Shown: positions 48,772 through 58,763, counted from the first letter of the stretch. The stretch is 64,000 nt of DNA from Pseudomonadales bacterium (GCA_029210125.1 JARGPR010000012.1:1-64000), one strand, 5' to 3'. Notes: a model not told the origin generated them from the letters alone. Numbers and translations: made by a program.

Positions 48772-49195
48772 AGAGTTTCCTGGCTTGTCCTTGGATAGAA
48801 TTGATGAGGTCATCAATGGTGGCGGATAACATCCGTTTCATGGCTTTTTCAGCTAAGCGGCTGGCCAGCGTAAAGGTCAGTTCAAAATCAATTTTGCAGG
48901 CTTGTGCATCCAGAGATGTGATCTCCCAGCCGCCCTTGAGATTTTTGAAAGGACCTGAAACCAGCGCCATTCTAATATATTCTGGCCGACAAACCTGGTT
49001 GCGAGTTACAAAGGTTACGTTTACACCACCCTTGCCTAATTGAAGCTCGGCTTCCAGTTCGGTACTAGTTTCGGATATAACCTTGGCGGAACTGCAGCCG
49101 TTCATAAATTGAGGGTATTCTTCTACATCGTAGACCAGGTCGTAAATTTGATCGGCGGAGTAGGGCAGAAGAAGGTTTCGGCTAATTTTTTGCAT
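48761..49195 (-). CDS. ratA: RatA/START-domain protein (ubiquinone-binding, CoQ10-like)
   Basis: This 144-aa protein is of the polyketide-cyclase/START fold: ISRNLLLPYSADQIYDLVYDVEEYPQF, then GPFKNLKGGWEI and CKIDFELTFTLASRLAEKAM. The E. coli homologue RatA was described as a toxin blocking ribosome-subunit association; the eukaryotic COQ10 relatives bind ubiquinone, and which role applies here is open. rnfH, the proposed partner, overlaps downstream. smpB lies ~1.5 kb away on the other strand, as in many gammaproteobacteria. Confidence 0.93.
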   Translation of the reverse strand: MQKISRNLLLPYSADQIYDLVYDVEEYPQFMNGCSSAKVISETSTELEAELQLGKGGVNVTFVTRNQVCRPEYIRMALVSGPFKNLKGGWEITSLDAQACKIDFELTFTLASRLAEKAMKRMLSATIDDLINSIQGQARKLYGN

Positions 49196-49234
49196 TTGAT
49201 TTTATATCTAAAAAAATACTTTTAGGCTCAGGTA

Positions 49235-50632
49235 TTAACCAGCAAATTTATCGTAAACACCCAGTACGAAAACTACAGCCACGGCAGTTGGTGAAATATA
49301 TCGTAGGGCAAACCACCAGGCTGAACGAAGCCATGGTGACTCCATGCGTAGTTCATCATCAACCATTTCGGGTTTCATTACCCAGCCTGCAAAGATTGCG
49401 ATCAGCAGGCCGCCTAATGGCAGCATGATGTTGGAGGTCAGAAAATCCAGGCCATCAAACACCGTAAACATACCTGCAAATTTGTAATGCTGCCAAATGT
49501 TAAAAGAGAACACGCTGCCAAGACCCAGAACCCAGGCGCTGGCGCCAAGGGTTAATGCTGCTTTTCGACGGCTAAAGCCGAATCGCTCGATTAACCAGGC
49601 AACGCCAGGTTCTAGCAACGAGATAGCGGATGTCCAGGCGGCAAAGGCAACCAGGGTGAAAAACAACGCCCCAAACAGCTGACCACCGGTAATATGCCCA
49701 AAGGCGAGAGGCAGGCTGATAAACATCAGTCCTGGTCCTGCGCTGGGTTCCAGGCCATGAGCAAAAACAAGCGGGAAAATAACCAGCCCCGCAACTAATG
49801 CAATGCCGGTATCCATCACCGCAATAACGGTGATGGTTTTGGTGATTGAATCCTGTTTTGGCATGTAAGCGCCGTAGGCCATAATTGCGCACATGCCGAT
49901 GCTCAAGGTGAAAAATGCGTGGCCGAGTGCTGTCAATGCACTATTCCAGCTGAGCTTGCTGATATCAAAAGTGAATAGAAAAGCAGCGCCCTTGGCAAAA
50001 GCGCCCTCCAATGCGGAATACACTAGTAGTATTAACAGTAAAATCATCAGCGCCGGCATCAAAAACCGCACCGCTCGCTCCAAGCCTGCCTCAATGCCCT
50101 GTGCAACTACATAGACCGTAACAATGGTGAACAGGCTATGCCAGAAAATCAGTGTGCCGTACTGGCTAAGAAAGCCCTGCTCACCTCCAAATATAGAATT
50201 GGCAAGGGCCCCGGTTGCACCGCTGAACTCACCACCGGCTAATTTAGGGATATAAGCTAACGCCCAACCTGCAATAACACTGTAATAGGAGAGGATCAAA
50301 ATCCCCGTCAGTGTGCCCATGATACCAATAACGTGCCAAAACCCAGAGGCGTTGGATGCGGTTACCATATCGCGCATGGTATGAATGGGGTTTTTTCGAC
50401 CGCGCCGCCCCAGCAGGGTTTCGGCAATCATGATCGGGATCCCGATAGCGAGGATACAGACCAGATAAATCAATACAAACGCACTACCACCGTTTTCACC
50501 GGTGATGTAGGGAAACTTCCAGATATTGCCAAGCCCGACCGCAGAGCCAGAGGCTGCTAGTACAAAGGTCCAGCGTTTGGTCCAGGTTCCGTGAACGGAA
50601 GAAGCTTGAGTCGTTGTATTGTCGGCAGTCAT
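49235..50632 (-). CDS. Sodium-dependent transporter of the SNF (NSS) family
   Basis: This 465-aa membrane protein is of the LeuT/neurotransmitter-sodium symporter family with about 11-12 helices. The first helix carries VGLGNIWKFPYITGENGGSAF, the unwound region that binds Na+ and substrate. SIGMCAIMAYGAYMPK is helix 6. Bacterial members move amino acids such as Leu, Trp or Tyr with Na+, which fits a marine cell. Substrate undetermined. It sits between ratA and smpB. Confidence 0.92.
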   Translation of the reverse strand: MTADNTTTQASSVHGTWTKRWTFVLAASGSAVGLGNIWKFPYITGENGGSAFVLIYLVCILAIGIPIMIAETLLGRRGRKNPIHTMRDMVTASNASGFWHVIGIMGTLTGILILSYYSVIAGWALAYIPKLAGGEFSGATGALANSIFGGEQGFLSQYGTLIFWHSLFTIVTVYVVAQGIEAGLERAVRFLMPALMILLLILLVYSALEGAFAKGAAFLFTFDISKLSWNSALTALGHAFFTLSIGMCAIMAYGAYMPKQDSITKTITVIAVMDTGIALVAGLVIFPLVFAHGLEPSAGPGLMFISLPLAFGHITGGQLFGALFFTLVAFAAWTSAISLLEPGVAWLIERFGFSRRKAALTLGASAWVLGLGSVFSFNIWQHYKFAGMFTVFDGLDFLTSNIMLPLGGLLIAIFAGWVMKPEMVDDELRMESPWLRSAWWFALRYISPTAVAVVFVLGVYDKFAG

Positions 50633-50768
50633 GCTAGGGGTGTTCCATTTGCTGAGATTGCGCCATTTTCGAGTATTTGTCGCTGCGGCTCAAGCTTCAG
50701 GTGGTCAGGCTGTATCTAATGGCTCAATATAGCTGTGTTTGCCTGCGCCACTCTTCTATAATGCGAGG

Positions 50769-51242
50769 ATGAGTAAAAAGAAAAAAAAGCCACACGACAA
50801 TACCATCGCGCAAAACAAAAAGGCGCGGCACGACTATAAGATCGAGCAACGTTTTGAAGCGGGAATCGTGCTGGAAGGGTGGGAGGTCAAAAGCCTGCGC
50901 GAAGGTGCGGTTCAGCTCACGGATAGCTATGTTGATTTCAGAAAGGGTGAAGCCTGGTTGCTTGGTCTGCGGATTAGCCCACTACTTTCTGCGTCCACCC
51001 ACGTAGTGCCCGACGCTTCTCGGATGCGAAAACTACTGCTCAATAAGCGTGAAATAGCCAAGCTGTTCGCGGCGGTCAATCAAAAAGGCTATACCTGCGT
51101 GGCGTTGGCGCTCTATTGGAAAGGCAACCACATTAAATGTGAAATAGCGCTGGCCAAGGGCAAAAAAGAGTACGACAAGCGCGCTACCGAGAAGGAGCGC
51201 GACTGGGGCCGAGAGAAACAACGTATTGCCCGGGATCGGTAA
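50769..51242 (+). CDS. smpB: SmpB, SsrA-binding protein
   Basis: SmpB binds tmRNA and takes it to stalled ribosomes. The 157-aa protein shows [61 protein letters not shown]-like segments (read as [18 protein letters not shown]) and the basic C-terminal tail. A TTG at 50739 would add ten residues; the ATG at 50769 ([11 protein letters not shown]) matches the family start. The ssrA gene is 7 kb to the right; the signalling genes in between separate them. Confidence 0.96.
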   Translation: MSKKKKKPHDNTIAQNKKARHDYKIEQRFEAGIVLEGWEVKSLREGAVQLTDSYVDFRKGEAWLLGLRISPLLSASTHVVPDASRMRKLLLNKREIAKLFAAVNQKGYTCVALALYWKGNHIKCEIALAKGKKEYDKRATEKERDWGREKQRIARDR

Positions 51243-51327
51243 CGGTTAATCGAAACCGGCGGCGCGGATTCTTCAAGGTTTCATGTTTGGGCGTAAAACG
51301 TAAAACACGGTCACCCAGACTCGGAAC

Positions 51328-54300
51328 TTACGTTGCTGCGAAGGAAAGATCTTCCATCAGCTGTTCAATACGTGCCAACACCAGTTTAGTGTTGATCGGT
51401 TTGGCAAAATAACTGTCGAACCCTTGTTCCATCGCATGCTCAGGGTTGATCTGATCGCTGAAACCAGTACAAAGAATTACCCTGGTATCCGGACGAATTT
51501 TCCAAATTGACTTTGCTAGCTCGCTGCCATTTAGCCCCGGCATATTCATATCGGTGATCACCAACCCAAAGCGGTTCGGGCTTTCCTTAAAGAAATTGAG
51601 GGCCGCCAAACTGCTGGAAGTCGCGGTGACAGAAAACCCTTTGTTGGTTAAAAACAGCCTCAGGTACTCGGCGAGGGGTTCCTCATCGTCAACGATTAGA
51701 ATATCAGTGATAGCCGCTCCGGAGGGTGTGGCGCTGATTTGATCGATGGGTTGGGGTAGTGTTACGGGCTCAGCTTCGGATGGGTTGCGATGGTTTTCGA
51801 ACATCAGTGTAATCGTAGTGCCTTTTTCCAGGGATGTGTCGATACTAATGTGGCCGTTATTTTCGTGGATAACGCCGTGCACTACCGATAACCCCATGCC
51901 CGATCCTTTGCCATGCTCCTTGGTGGAGAAAAAGGGATCGAATATTCGTTCCAGATGTTCCTTGGCAATACCGTGACCGTTGTCTGAAATAGAGATGCAC
52001 AGATATTCACCCTCGATGCGTTTTTGGCAAGAGGAGCAAATCCCGTGGCTGGTTCGTTGAGCGTATACCCTTACAATGATCTGCCCTTTTTCATCCATCG
52101 CATCGCGGGCATTGATACATAAATTCATCAACATTTGATGCAGTTGGGTGGGATCTACCAGAATATCCGGCACCGTTTCTTCAAATTTGGTGTCAATAGT
52201 AATGCCGCTGGGCATGGTTGATTTGAGTAATTTCAATACTTCCTCGACCATTGAAGTCGGGGCAAGGTAGACCGGGGAGCCGGAATTGGAGCGGCTGAAT
52301 GAGAGCATCTGTAGTACCAAATCCCGCGCACGTTCTCCAGCCTGGTTTACCTCATGTAAGTAGGTGCTGCACCTGCTGTTTGGGTCATTGATCTCTTCAA
52401 TAGCCAGGGCGGTGTAACCCAGTACGCTGCCCAGAATATTATTGAAATCGTGGGCAATACCTCCGGTTAACTGACCGATCGATTGTAGTTTTTGGCCGCG
52501 TTGAAGTTGTGTTTGCAGTTGCTTGCGTTCGGTTTCGGCTCTGAATGACTGAATGCCAAAATTGATATCGTCTGTCAACTCGGTGAGAAATGTTATTTGC
52601 GCATGGTCCAGGGCTTTTAACTCCTGCGTGTAGATCGCAAAAACACCTATGCATTCGCCCTCATTTATGATTGGGATTGAGATGGCCGTACGCACCTTCA
52701 TCTGTTGAAAAAGTTCGCGCCACTCTGCATAGTTTGGGTTGGAGCTATCTTCTTCGTCGTAGATCCATGGTTTCATCTCTTTGACTGACGTGCCGATGAT
52801 GCCACTTCCGTATTCATTGTCGCCCCAGGATAAAGTGGTATTTGCAACTACGTCGGGGGGTAATCCAGAGGTGGCGATGGGACGCACCGTTTTACCTTCG
52901 TCGTATTCCTTGTATCCAACCCATGCCAGGGAGTAACCATAATTGTCGGTAACGGTATGGCAAACCCGATCCAGGTACTCCTGCTCGCAATGCGCTTGAA
53001 CTAGCGCCAGATTACAGGTGCTCAAGGTTTTGAGTGAGCGGTTTGATTCAAGGAGTAAAATTTCCGCCTGTTTTTTCTCGGTAATTTCGGTGGAAGAGAT
53101 TGCAAACCCAGTTAATATTTCATTTTCTGTCATCGGCCCGATACGCATCAGCCACCAATGGGTTTCGCCGTTTAGTTCGGTGCAGATTTCGTAACTGGAC
53201 ATTTCCAGAGTGGTACGCACAAATATCAGAGACTCATTAAAGGTCTGTCGATATTTCTCACCCACAAAATCTACCAACTGTTTGTCTTTTAATTGGTGTT
53301 GTTTGTTATGGGGGCTGTCGCGGCTGACAAAAAGAACGGTGCCCTCCAGAGACAGTACGATGACACTGCCTGGGATGTTTTTGACCAAAGCAGCTAATTT
53401 GTTTTCCGAATCAATCAGTTTTTGTTCAGCTTCTTTTTTGTCGGTGATGTCGAAAATAACGCTGATTAGATGGGTAGGCTTACCTTGCTCATTGTTCAAC
53501 GTATTTATTTGTACGCTAAGCCAGCGCCGCTTGCCGTTGGCGAGATCCGCAACTGTTTCTAAATGGATTGGTGTAGAGCTGGCGAGAGCTCTAGGTATGG
53601 TTTCAAGTACCTTTTTTCGGTATTGCGGATCAATGTAAGGGGTGATTTGATCCAGGGTTAATGGGGTGTTGGCATCCTTAATTCCAAGAATTAGGGCAGC
53701 TTGTTTGGAAAGTTTTGATTGTTTGGTTTCGACATCGTATTCAATGGTGCCGAGCGTGGCCAATTGTTCGCTATGCAGTACTAATTCGTCATGCTTTATC
53801 CGGTGCCTATATTGGTGCTGGATATTTTCCGTCATCAGATTGATAGCGTGTCCCAGTGTTGAAAGTTCATCATTTCCCGTTAATGCCGAGCGAACATTCA
53901 AATCGCCCTCTGTTATCGTTTTTGTCGCATCGACGAGATGACGAATTTTTTTTGTAAATATTCGGTCTACAACTATCCAAATAAATACTCCGAAGGGTAA
54001 AAGTATCAGGAAAATTGTCATGAAAGTCTGCAACGCCGCGGTATAGGCATCTTGTTTTTCCTCTAGTAACGACCGCTCAATCATTAAAAGGCGGTCCGAT
54101 GACGGCAGGAGGAAAAAAAACAGCAGGGCCCCGCCACCCTTAATTAGTTGATGGCTAACGGAGGGGCGATCGAGTTTATTGCGCGAGAATTCTGGGTAAA
54201 TCTCTTCCAGATGTCTATGCTGCCATGCAGGGTTGGAAGCCGCCAATACCAGACCAGTATCGGAAACAATCAGCGCGCTGTTATAAAGAGAGTCTTTAGC

Positions 54301-54555
54301 GAATGCCGAAAGTTCCTCCACTGATTGTTCAGAGCTGCTGGTTGTAAGGTTCTTAATCAGTGTATTGCGGGCGAAATTGGAGCTGGAAAGCATGTCATCC
54401 ATGGTTTTTTGTTCAATCGCCGAGCTGATATAAAAAACGGATAAAAAATAGGCTAGAACTAAGCCAGCGGTTCCCATTAGTACGAGGGCTAAAGGAACCT
54501 TAAAACTGATCGAATGGGGGTATTTTTTCATGCGAGATATCCAATCAAATGTCAT
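51328..54555 (-). CDS. Hybrid sensor histidine kinase (HAMP-PAS-PAS-GAF-HisKA-HATPase-REC)
   Basis: The 1075-aa membrane kinase has two membrane helices (about 18-42 and 172-196) around a periplasmic sensor, then HAMP (about 196-250), two PAS regions (about 262-380 and 385-490) and a GAF domain (about 505-660). HisKA follows with the H-box GGIAHDFNN, then an HATPase domain (NARDAM, DNGHGI, GMGLSVVHG) and a C-terminal receiver (VIVDDEEPL-type acidic pocket, ITDMNMPG). The HATPase domain has a Cys cluster CSSCQKRIEGEYLC seen in a subset of kinases. The start overlaps the end of the HD-GYP gene by 11 bp, so the pair is an operon. Signal unknown. Confidence 0.92.
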   Translation of the reverse strand: MTFDWISRMKKYPHSISFKVPLALVLMGTAGLVLAYFLSVFYISSAIEQKTMDDMLSSSNFARNTLIKNLTTSSSEQSVEELSAFAKDSLYNSALIVSDTGLVLAASNPAWQHRHLEEIYPEFSRNKLDRPSVSHQLIKGGGALLFFFLLPSSDRLLMIERSLLEEKQDAYTAALQTFMTIFLILLPFGVFIWIVVDRIFTKKIRHLVDATKTITEGDLNVRSALTGNDELSTLGHAINLMTENIQHQYRHRIKHDELVLHSEQLATLGTIEYDVETKQSKLSKQAALILGIKDANTPLTLDQITPYIDPQYRKKVLETIPRALASSTPIHLETVADLANGKRRWLSVQINTLNNEQGKPTHLISVIFDITDKKEAEQKLIDSENKLAALVKNIPGSVIVLSLEGTVLFVSRDSPHNKQHQLKDKQLVDFVGEKYRQTFNESLIFVRTTLEMSSYEICTELNGETHWWLMRIGPMTENEILTGFAISSTEITEKKQAEILLLESNRSLKTLSTCNLALVQAHCEQEYLDRVCHTVTDNYGYSLAWVGYKEYDEGKTVRPIATSGLPPDVVANTTLSWGDNEYGSGIIGTSVKEMKPWIYDEEDSSNPNYAEWRELFQQMKVRTAISIPIINEGECIGVFAIYTQELKALDHAQITFLTELTDDINFGIQSFRAETERKQLQTQLQRGQKLQSIGQLTGGIAHDFNNILGSVLGYTALAIEEINDPNSRCSTYLHEVNQAGERARDLVLQMLSFSRSNSGSPVYLAPTSMVEEVLKLLKSTMPSGITIDTKFEETVPDILVDPTQLHQMLMNLCINARDAMDEKGQIIVRVYAQRTSHGICSSCQKRIEGEYLCISISDNGHGIAKEHLERIFDPFFSTKEHGKGSGMGLSVVHGVIHENNGHISIDTSLEKGTTITLMFENHRNPSEAEPVTLPQPIDQISATPSGAAITDILIVDDEEPLAEYLRLFLTNKGFSVTATSSSLAALNFFKESPNRFGLVITDMNMPGLNGSELAKSIWKIRPDTRVILCTGFSDQINPEHAMEQGFDSYFAKPINTKLVLARIEQLMEDLSFAAT

Positions 54556-55603
54556 TGGATGCCTGCTGATGAATCGTTAGGCGATTAAAAATCTCCTCGC
54601 CCTGCGTAGGGGCATCTGACTTGGGTGCATTGAGTAACTCGGGTGTTTCACGCACGATTTTTAAAAACAGATGGGATATCTCAGGGTCTCGCCAACCCTT
54701 AGAGACCTCTTCCTCCATAATTCGAATCACCTCATCACGGTGCAGTGCTTTTTTGTAGGGCCTTTCGTTGGCCAGTGCGTCGTAGATGTCTACGGTTTGG
54801 AATACCCGGGCGAGTAATGGTATTTCCTCGCCTACTAATCCGTGGGGGTAACCTCCGCCATCCCAACGTTCGTGGTGATGCAGGATAATCGGGTAAGTTA
54901 ATTGCATGCTTTTGAGGCCGGCACAGAGGTGTGCGCCAATGGTGGTGTGGGTTTTCATAGTGACCCACTCCTCATCACTTAATGGCCCGTTCTTCATTAA
55001 AATATGATCGGGAATGCCCATCTTGCCAATATCATGCAAAACGCCACCACGAGACAGGGCATTTTGTTGTTGCTCATTTAACCCAAGCTGAGCACCCAGC
55101 ATTTTAGAAAGGTAAGAAAGACGGCTGCAATGATCGCCGGTACAACCATCCTTCGCCTCAACCATACGTGCAAGGGCAAAAAGAATGGATTCGGTATTGT
55201 CCAACTGATCGGTTGTTTTTTTGATTTTGACCGCTGCACCTACCCTGGATCGGAGTTCGACGGGGTGAAACGGCTTTTGGATAAAGTCAGTCGCACCAAT
55301 ATCCAGGCTTCCCGCCAGGTGGGTGGGCCCGCCGTCGCCGGTCACCATAATGATAGGCAGCATCTCTTGTTTTAGTTCATGACGAATACGGCGGCAGGTT
55401 TCATAGCCATCCATTCCTGGCATGTTTTTATCCAATAGCACCGTGTCTATAGGATGTTTGCCGATCATGTCCAACGCTTCCTGCCCCGAGGATGCGGCGA
55501 GTACGACGTGATTATGAGTCGATAAAATATCGCTTACCATCTGCCGATGAACTTGCTCGTCATCGACAATCAAGATGTGCGAAAGAGGGGTGATAGTATC
55601 CAA
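54545..55603 (-). CDS. HD-GYP response regulator (c-di-GMP phosphodiesterase)
   Basis: This 352-aa protein has a receiver at about 8-125 (ILIVDDEQ, phosphoacceptor Asp in TVLLDKNMPGMDG) and an HD-GYP domain at about 145-340 (HDIGKMGIPDHIL, HHERWDGGGYPHGL and DIYDALANERPYK). The catalytic HD and GYP residues are all present, so it should hydrolyse c-di-GMP when phosphorylated, most likely by the adjacent hybrid kinase. The start codon is TTG with AAGGA well spaced. Confidence 0.93.
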   Translation of the reverse strand: MDTITPLSHILIVDDEQVHRQMVSDILSTHNHVVLAASSGQEALDMIGKHPIDTVLLDKNMPGMDGYETCRRIRHELKQEMLPIIMVTGDGGPTHLAGSLDIGATDFIQKPFHPVELRSRVGAAVKIKKTTDQLDNTESILFALARMVEAKDGCTGDHCSRLSYLSKMLGAQLGLNEQQQNALSRGGVLHDIGKMGIPDHILMKNGPLSDEEWVTMKTHTTIGAHLCAGLKSMQLTYPIILHHHERWDGGGYPHGLVGEEIPLLARVFQTVDIYDALANERPYKKALHRDEVIRIMEEEVSKGWRDPEISHLFLKIVRETPELLNAPKSDAPTQGEEIFNRLTIHQQASNDI

Positions 55604-55717
55604 TAGGGAGTCCTTATTAGGTTCCAGGTTGAGTGTGAACGGCGTACCGAGAAATCGGTTGCCTAGTGGTAGAGCAATATTGCAGTGGGCTCGATCAACT
55701 ACCCGGTTTATATCTTG

Positions 55718-57289
55718 TTAGTCGGGACTGAACTGTTTAATCATCGATTGCAGCTCCAGGACCAGTCCCTGGAGCTCATGACTGGTATCCACATTTTGTT
55801 TTGAATTATCGGCAATTTGGTCCGAAGCCAGGTTGATAGCAACCAAACTGTTACTCATTTCATTGGTTGCTATGCTCTGTTCATTTGATGAACTTGCGAT
55901 GTCGGTACTCATATTTGAGATGGTGGATACCGCTTGATCAATACCATCCAGCGCGGTACCGGCCTTTGCTATCTGGGTCACAGATGTCTGGGTTTGAGAT
56001 TGGGTTGTCTGAATGACCCCCACCGCTTTTTTAGCAATCTTTTGAAGCTGTTCAACAATATCTTGTATTTGTTCGGTCGAGTCCTGCGTGCGGGTAGCCA
56101 GGGTACGTACCTCATCAGCAACCACTGCAAACCCGCGGCCCACTTCACCGGCTCGTGCAGCCTCGATGGCTGCATTGAGTGCCAGCAGGTTGGTTTGATC
56201 CGCTACCCCCCTGATTACATCGATAACCGCCCCGATATCTTCACTGCGTGTATGAAGGTCGTTAATCACCTCGATGGCGTCATCGATTCCATCGGAAAGA
56301 GAGTTAATGTCAGTGATCGTTTCGTCGACAATTTGTTTGCCCTCGGCGACCGCCTGCTCGGCTTCAGTTACTGCGCCTGCTGCTCTATGTGCATTTTCCG
56401 CAACTTGACTGGATGAGGTGGAAACCTCGTGCATAGCAGACGCAACCTGATCCAACTCCTGATGTTGTTTGGTCACATTTTCGCCGGTGCTTTTGGCAAC
56501 GGTTAATGTAGTACGAGAAGATTTAGCAAGGCTGTGAGCAGAGTCTTCTACACGACCTATAACCGTTCGTAGCCGCGCGTTTGTTGCTGTGTTGGTAATC
56601 TCCATCTGCCCGGCATCGTCTGTTTTTCCTGTGTATACCTTCTGAGCAATAACATTATTGAATAATGCTCGAGAATGGTTTGCGGATGAAGTGACATTCT
56701 TTGCTACTCGCTTTGAGGCTGCAAAACCACCGAGTAAAGCTACTATCGTGGCGACCACCACCGGTGGTTGAAAACCGATCACGTAAAATGCTGTGCATGA
56801 AAATAGAACGGTAATTAAGGCAATAGTGAGAAATATTTGGCTGAATAACGAGGGCGTAAAGCGACTTGCTATCGAATTTTTACCGGCGTTGATATCAGCG
56901 TATAGTTTTTGTGCTCGTTCAACGTGTGCTTGTTCTGGTTTGGTCCGTACCGATTGGTAGCCGGTAATCTGCCCAGCTTCGTAAATGGGTGTGACATAAG
57001 CATCTACCCAGTAAAAATCACCGTTTTTGCAGCGGTTTTTTACAATGCCCATCCAGGCTTTACCTTGCTTAAGGGTATCCCATAAATCCTTAAAAGCGGC
57101 AGCGGGCATATCCGGATGACGAACCAAATTGTGGCTTTTGTTCAGTAGCTCCTCTTCAGAAAAACCACTGATATCTATAAATGCCTGATTAGCGTAAGTA
57201 ACGATACCCTTTAGGTTTGTGGTCGAGATTAATCGAGTCGAATCCGTTAAAGAGACTTCGTTTTGCGTAACAGGTAGGTTTATTTTCAT
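55718..57289 (-). CDS. Aer-type chemoreceptor (PAS, membrane segments, MCP signalling domain)
   Basis: The 523-aa receptor has an N-terminal Aer-class PAS ([46 protein letters not shown]), a membrane hairpin at about 148-200, and the MCP hairpin with [35 protein letters not shown] (segments). It is the complete-length counterpart of the split receptor at 45305-47252. It probably reads redox state through FAD. Its ATG overlaps the HTH-receiver stop by 4 bp. Confidence 0.92.
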   Translation of the reverse strand: MKINLPVTQNEVSLTDSTRLISTTNLKGIVTYANQAFIDISGFSEEELLNKSHNLVRHPDMPAAAFKDLWDTLKQGKAWMGIVKNRCKNGDFYWVDAYVTPIYEAGQITGYQSVRTKPEQAHVERAQKLYADINAGKNSIASRFTPSLFSQIFLTIALITVLFSCTAFYVIGFQPPVVVATIVALLGGFAASKRVAKNVTSSANHSRALFNNVIAQKVYTGKTDDAGQMEITNTATNARLRTVIGRVEDSAHSLAKSSRTTLTVAKSTGENVTKQHQELDQVASAMHEVSTSSSQVAENAHRAAGAVTEAEQAVAEGKQIVDETITDINSLSDGIDDAIEVINDLHTRSEDIGAVIDVIRGVADQTNLLALNAAIEAARAGEVGRGFAVVADEVRTLATRTQDSTEQIQDIVEQLQKIAKKAVGVIQTTQSQTQTSVTQIAKAGTALDGIDQAVSTISNMSTDIASSSNEQSIATNEMSNSLVAINLASDQIADNSKQNVDTSHELQGLVLELQSMIKQFSPD

Positions 57290-57876
57290 GCTGTAGATCC
57301 GGTAAAAATGTTGGGGTATTTAGAGGTGTTGATCGCTTCCAATAACTGCTGTTTAAATATGGGTTTGGTTAGGCAGCACTCTGCGCCGGCCTTGATAACA
57401 TCTTCTACTTCTGATGACTCGCTGTAGCCGGTCATCGCGATAATCCGTGTATATTGAGTGCTGGGGTCTCGCTTGGTTGATTTGCAAACCTCTACGCCGC
57501 TAAGGTTAGGCATACGTAGGTCGAGCAACACAATATGAGGTTGAAAAATGAATAATTCCCTTCCAGCAGCGAACCCGTCGGACGCTTTTTTTGGAATGAT
57601 AGCGGGCGACAGACCGCTCAATATTGTTTCGAGGTAGTTCGAAAATTGGTGATCATCATCGACAATAAGAATGCGGAGAGTTTCTTTTGCGTTGCTCAAA
57701 CGGGATGCGATGCTTTGGGTGAGATTGGTTACATCCTGCTCCAGGAACCGCCGATGCCCTCCCTGGGTTGTTATAAAAGGCAGGTCACCCTTTTGAGCCC
57801 ACTGTCTGACGGTTACGGGAGAAACTCCCATTATTTCAGCAACTTCCTTGGGAGTTAGATAATTTGGTGCTGACAT
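57286..57876 (-). CDS. DNA-binding response regulator with N-terminal MerR/excisionase-type HTH and C-terminal receiver
   Basis: This 196-aa protein has the reverse of the usual order. An HTH_17/MerR-like domain comes first ([35 protein letters not shown], about residues 5-45). A receiver follows at about 65-185 ([10 protein letters not shown], phosphoacceptor Asp in [12 protein letters not shown], conserved Lys in CLTKPIF). It probably controls transcription of its own operon; that is inference. An ATG at 57891 would add five residues; GGATGAG lies well placed for 57876. A 9-bp tandem repeat lies directly upstream. Confidence 0.88.
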   Translation of the reverse strand: MSAPNYLTPKEVAEIMGVSPVTVRQWAQKGDLPFITTQGGHRRFLEQDVTNLTQSIASRLSNAKETLRILIVDDDHQFSNYLETILSGLSPAIIPKKASDGFAAGRELFIFQPHIVLLDLRMPNLSGVEVCKSTKRDPSTQYTRIIAMTGYSESSEVEDVIKAGAECCLTKPIFKQQLLEAINTSKYPNIFTGSTA

Positions 57877-57905
57877 ATGACGCTCATCCATGTGGTGTAT
57901 ATTGT

Positions 57906-57947
57906 CGTTTTAATCGTTTTAATCGTTTTAATCGTTTTAATCGTTTT
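57906..57947 (-). repeat. 9-bp tandem repeat upstream of the HTH-receiver gene
   Basis: There are four perfect CGTTTTAAT units (57906-57941) and a partial CGTTTT. Read on the coding strand they are ATTAAAACG units ending about 15 bp before the first ATG. This is where the promoter or leader should lie. Confidence 0.95.
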
Positions 57948-58164
57948 GTGTAAATCTTAGTAGAGAATTTGGGTCTCGCAATCTAAGAGCCTGATTTGTG
58001 GTTGAAATTTGATCTGACTCATGAAATCGGAAAAATGTAGCAGGTATATGGACTAGCGGGTATATACCGATTTTCGGGACGAATTAAAGCCGCCAGGCAT
58101 CAGTGGTGGCGTCGTAAACTATGTTCGCGTAGACTCGCGCATATCGGCTGTATCTGAGCCAATG

Positions 58165-58194
58165 TTGATTTTTCTGACATTGCCCATATATATT
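58165..58194 (+). promoter_or_regulatory. Sigma-70 promoter of ssrA
   Basis: TTGATT (58165-58170) and TATATT (58189-58194) are 18 bp apart, and the mature tmRNA 5' end lies 8 bp after the -10 box. Confidence 0.75.
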
Positions 58195-58202
58195 CGATAA
58201 AT

Positions 58203-58562
58203 GGGGGCGAAACGGCTTCGACGTCGATGTCAAACCCTGAGGTGCATGTCGAGAGGGTAGTGACTCTCGTAAAACAATCGCTGTAACTTTTTATAGTTGC
58301 CAACGACGATAGCTACGCCCTAGCAGCTTAGGCTTGCTAGCTCCTGACCAGATCTGTGCTTGTGCATCTGGACCCAGGAGTCGACTCTCACAAGACCGCA
58401 GTGATGCTCTTTTCGGTAGTATCCCTGTCAAAACTTTACCGAAATCGCTTTAGGTAGCCCTGTCTGTCGGGACGCTTAAAGTTAAATTAAGGACAGTCTA
58501 AACATGTAGAGCCGAAGGCTGCGAATCGGCGGACGGGGGTTCAACTCCCCCCGCCTCCACCA
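58203..58562 (+). ncRNA. ssrA: tmRNA (ssrA)
   Basis: The 360-nt transfer-messenger RNA rescues stalled ribosomes and tags the products. The 5' GGGGGCG pairs with the 3' CGCCTCC followed by encoded ACCA, forming the acceptor stem. GGGGTTCAACTCCCC near the end is the T arm. The tag frame starts at GCC 58299 and reads ANDDSYALAA, then TAG (58329-58331); E. coli has ANDENYALAA. Its 3' end is the integration site of the adjacent element, and the gene remains intact. Confidence 0.97.
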
Positions 58563-58594
58563 TATACTCGTCCAATACCACCCATCAACAACCG

Positions 58595-58622
58595 CCAATC
58601 CCTTTAATAATAGGGGGGTTGG
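58595..58622 (+). terminator. Candidate terminator after ssrA
   Basis: CCAATCCC (58595-58602) pairs with GGGGTTGG (58615-58622, one G-U). The downstream T content is modest, so efficiency is uncertain. If the tmRNA 3' end was brought in by the integrated element, this hairpin belongs to the element. Confidence 0.5.
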
Positions 58623-58664
58623 CCTTACCCTTTGTCCGTAGACGTCCATTACTGTACACTGACA

Positions 58665-58726
58665 TACCGCCAAAAGTGGCGGTATATGTGGCGGTACTTA
58701 TTCCGGTGTGACAAAAAATACCGCCA
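58665..58726. repeat. Four TGGCGGTA octamers upstream of integrase 1 (candidate arm-type sites)
   Basis: Copies lie at 58665-58672 (minus), 58677-58684 (plus), 58689-58696 (plus) and 58719-58726 (minus). The first three start 12 bp apart. Two more plus copies at 62951-62958 and 62963-62970 share the 12-bp spacing. Such repeats beside a tyrosine integrase are what arm-type binding sites look like. Confidence 0.7.
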
Positions 58727-58763
58727 AATAGTTATCCGTACCTAGTTTGAGTCTATAAATACA

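Larger units (their letters stand above)
57892..58202. other. Intergenic region between the HTH-receiver gene and ssrA
   Basis: This is 311 bp that holds the 9-bp tandem repeat at 57906-57947 for the leftward gene and the ssrA promoter at 58165-58194. The middle (58020-58140) shows nothing else I can support. Confidence 0.6.

Noticed and set aside
57906-57947. CRISPR array
   Set aside because: The units are 9 bp in direct tandem without spacers.
58482-58673. Minus-strand frame over the tmRNA 3' end
   Set aside because: It lies across ssrA and the att region and has no ribosome-binding site; it is a chance frame.
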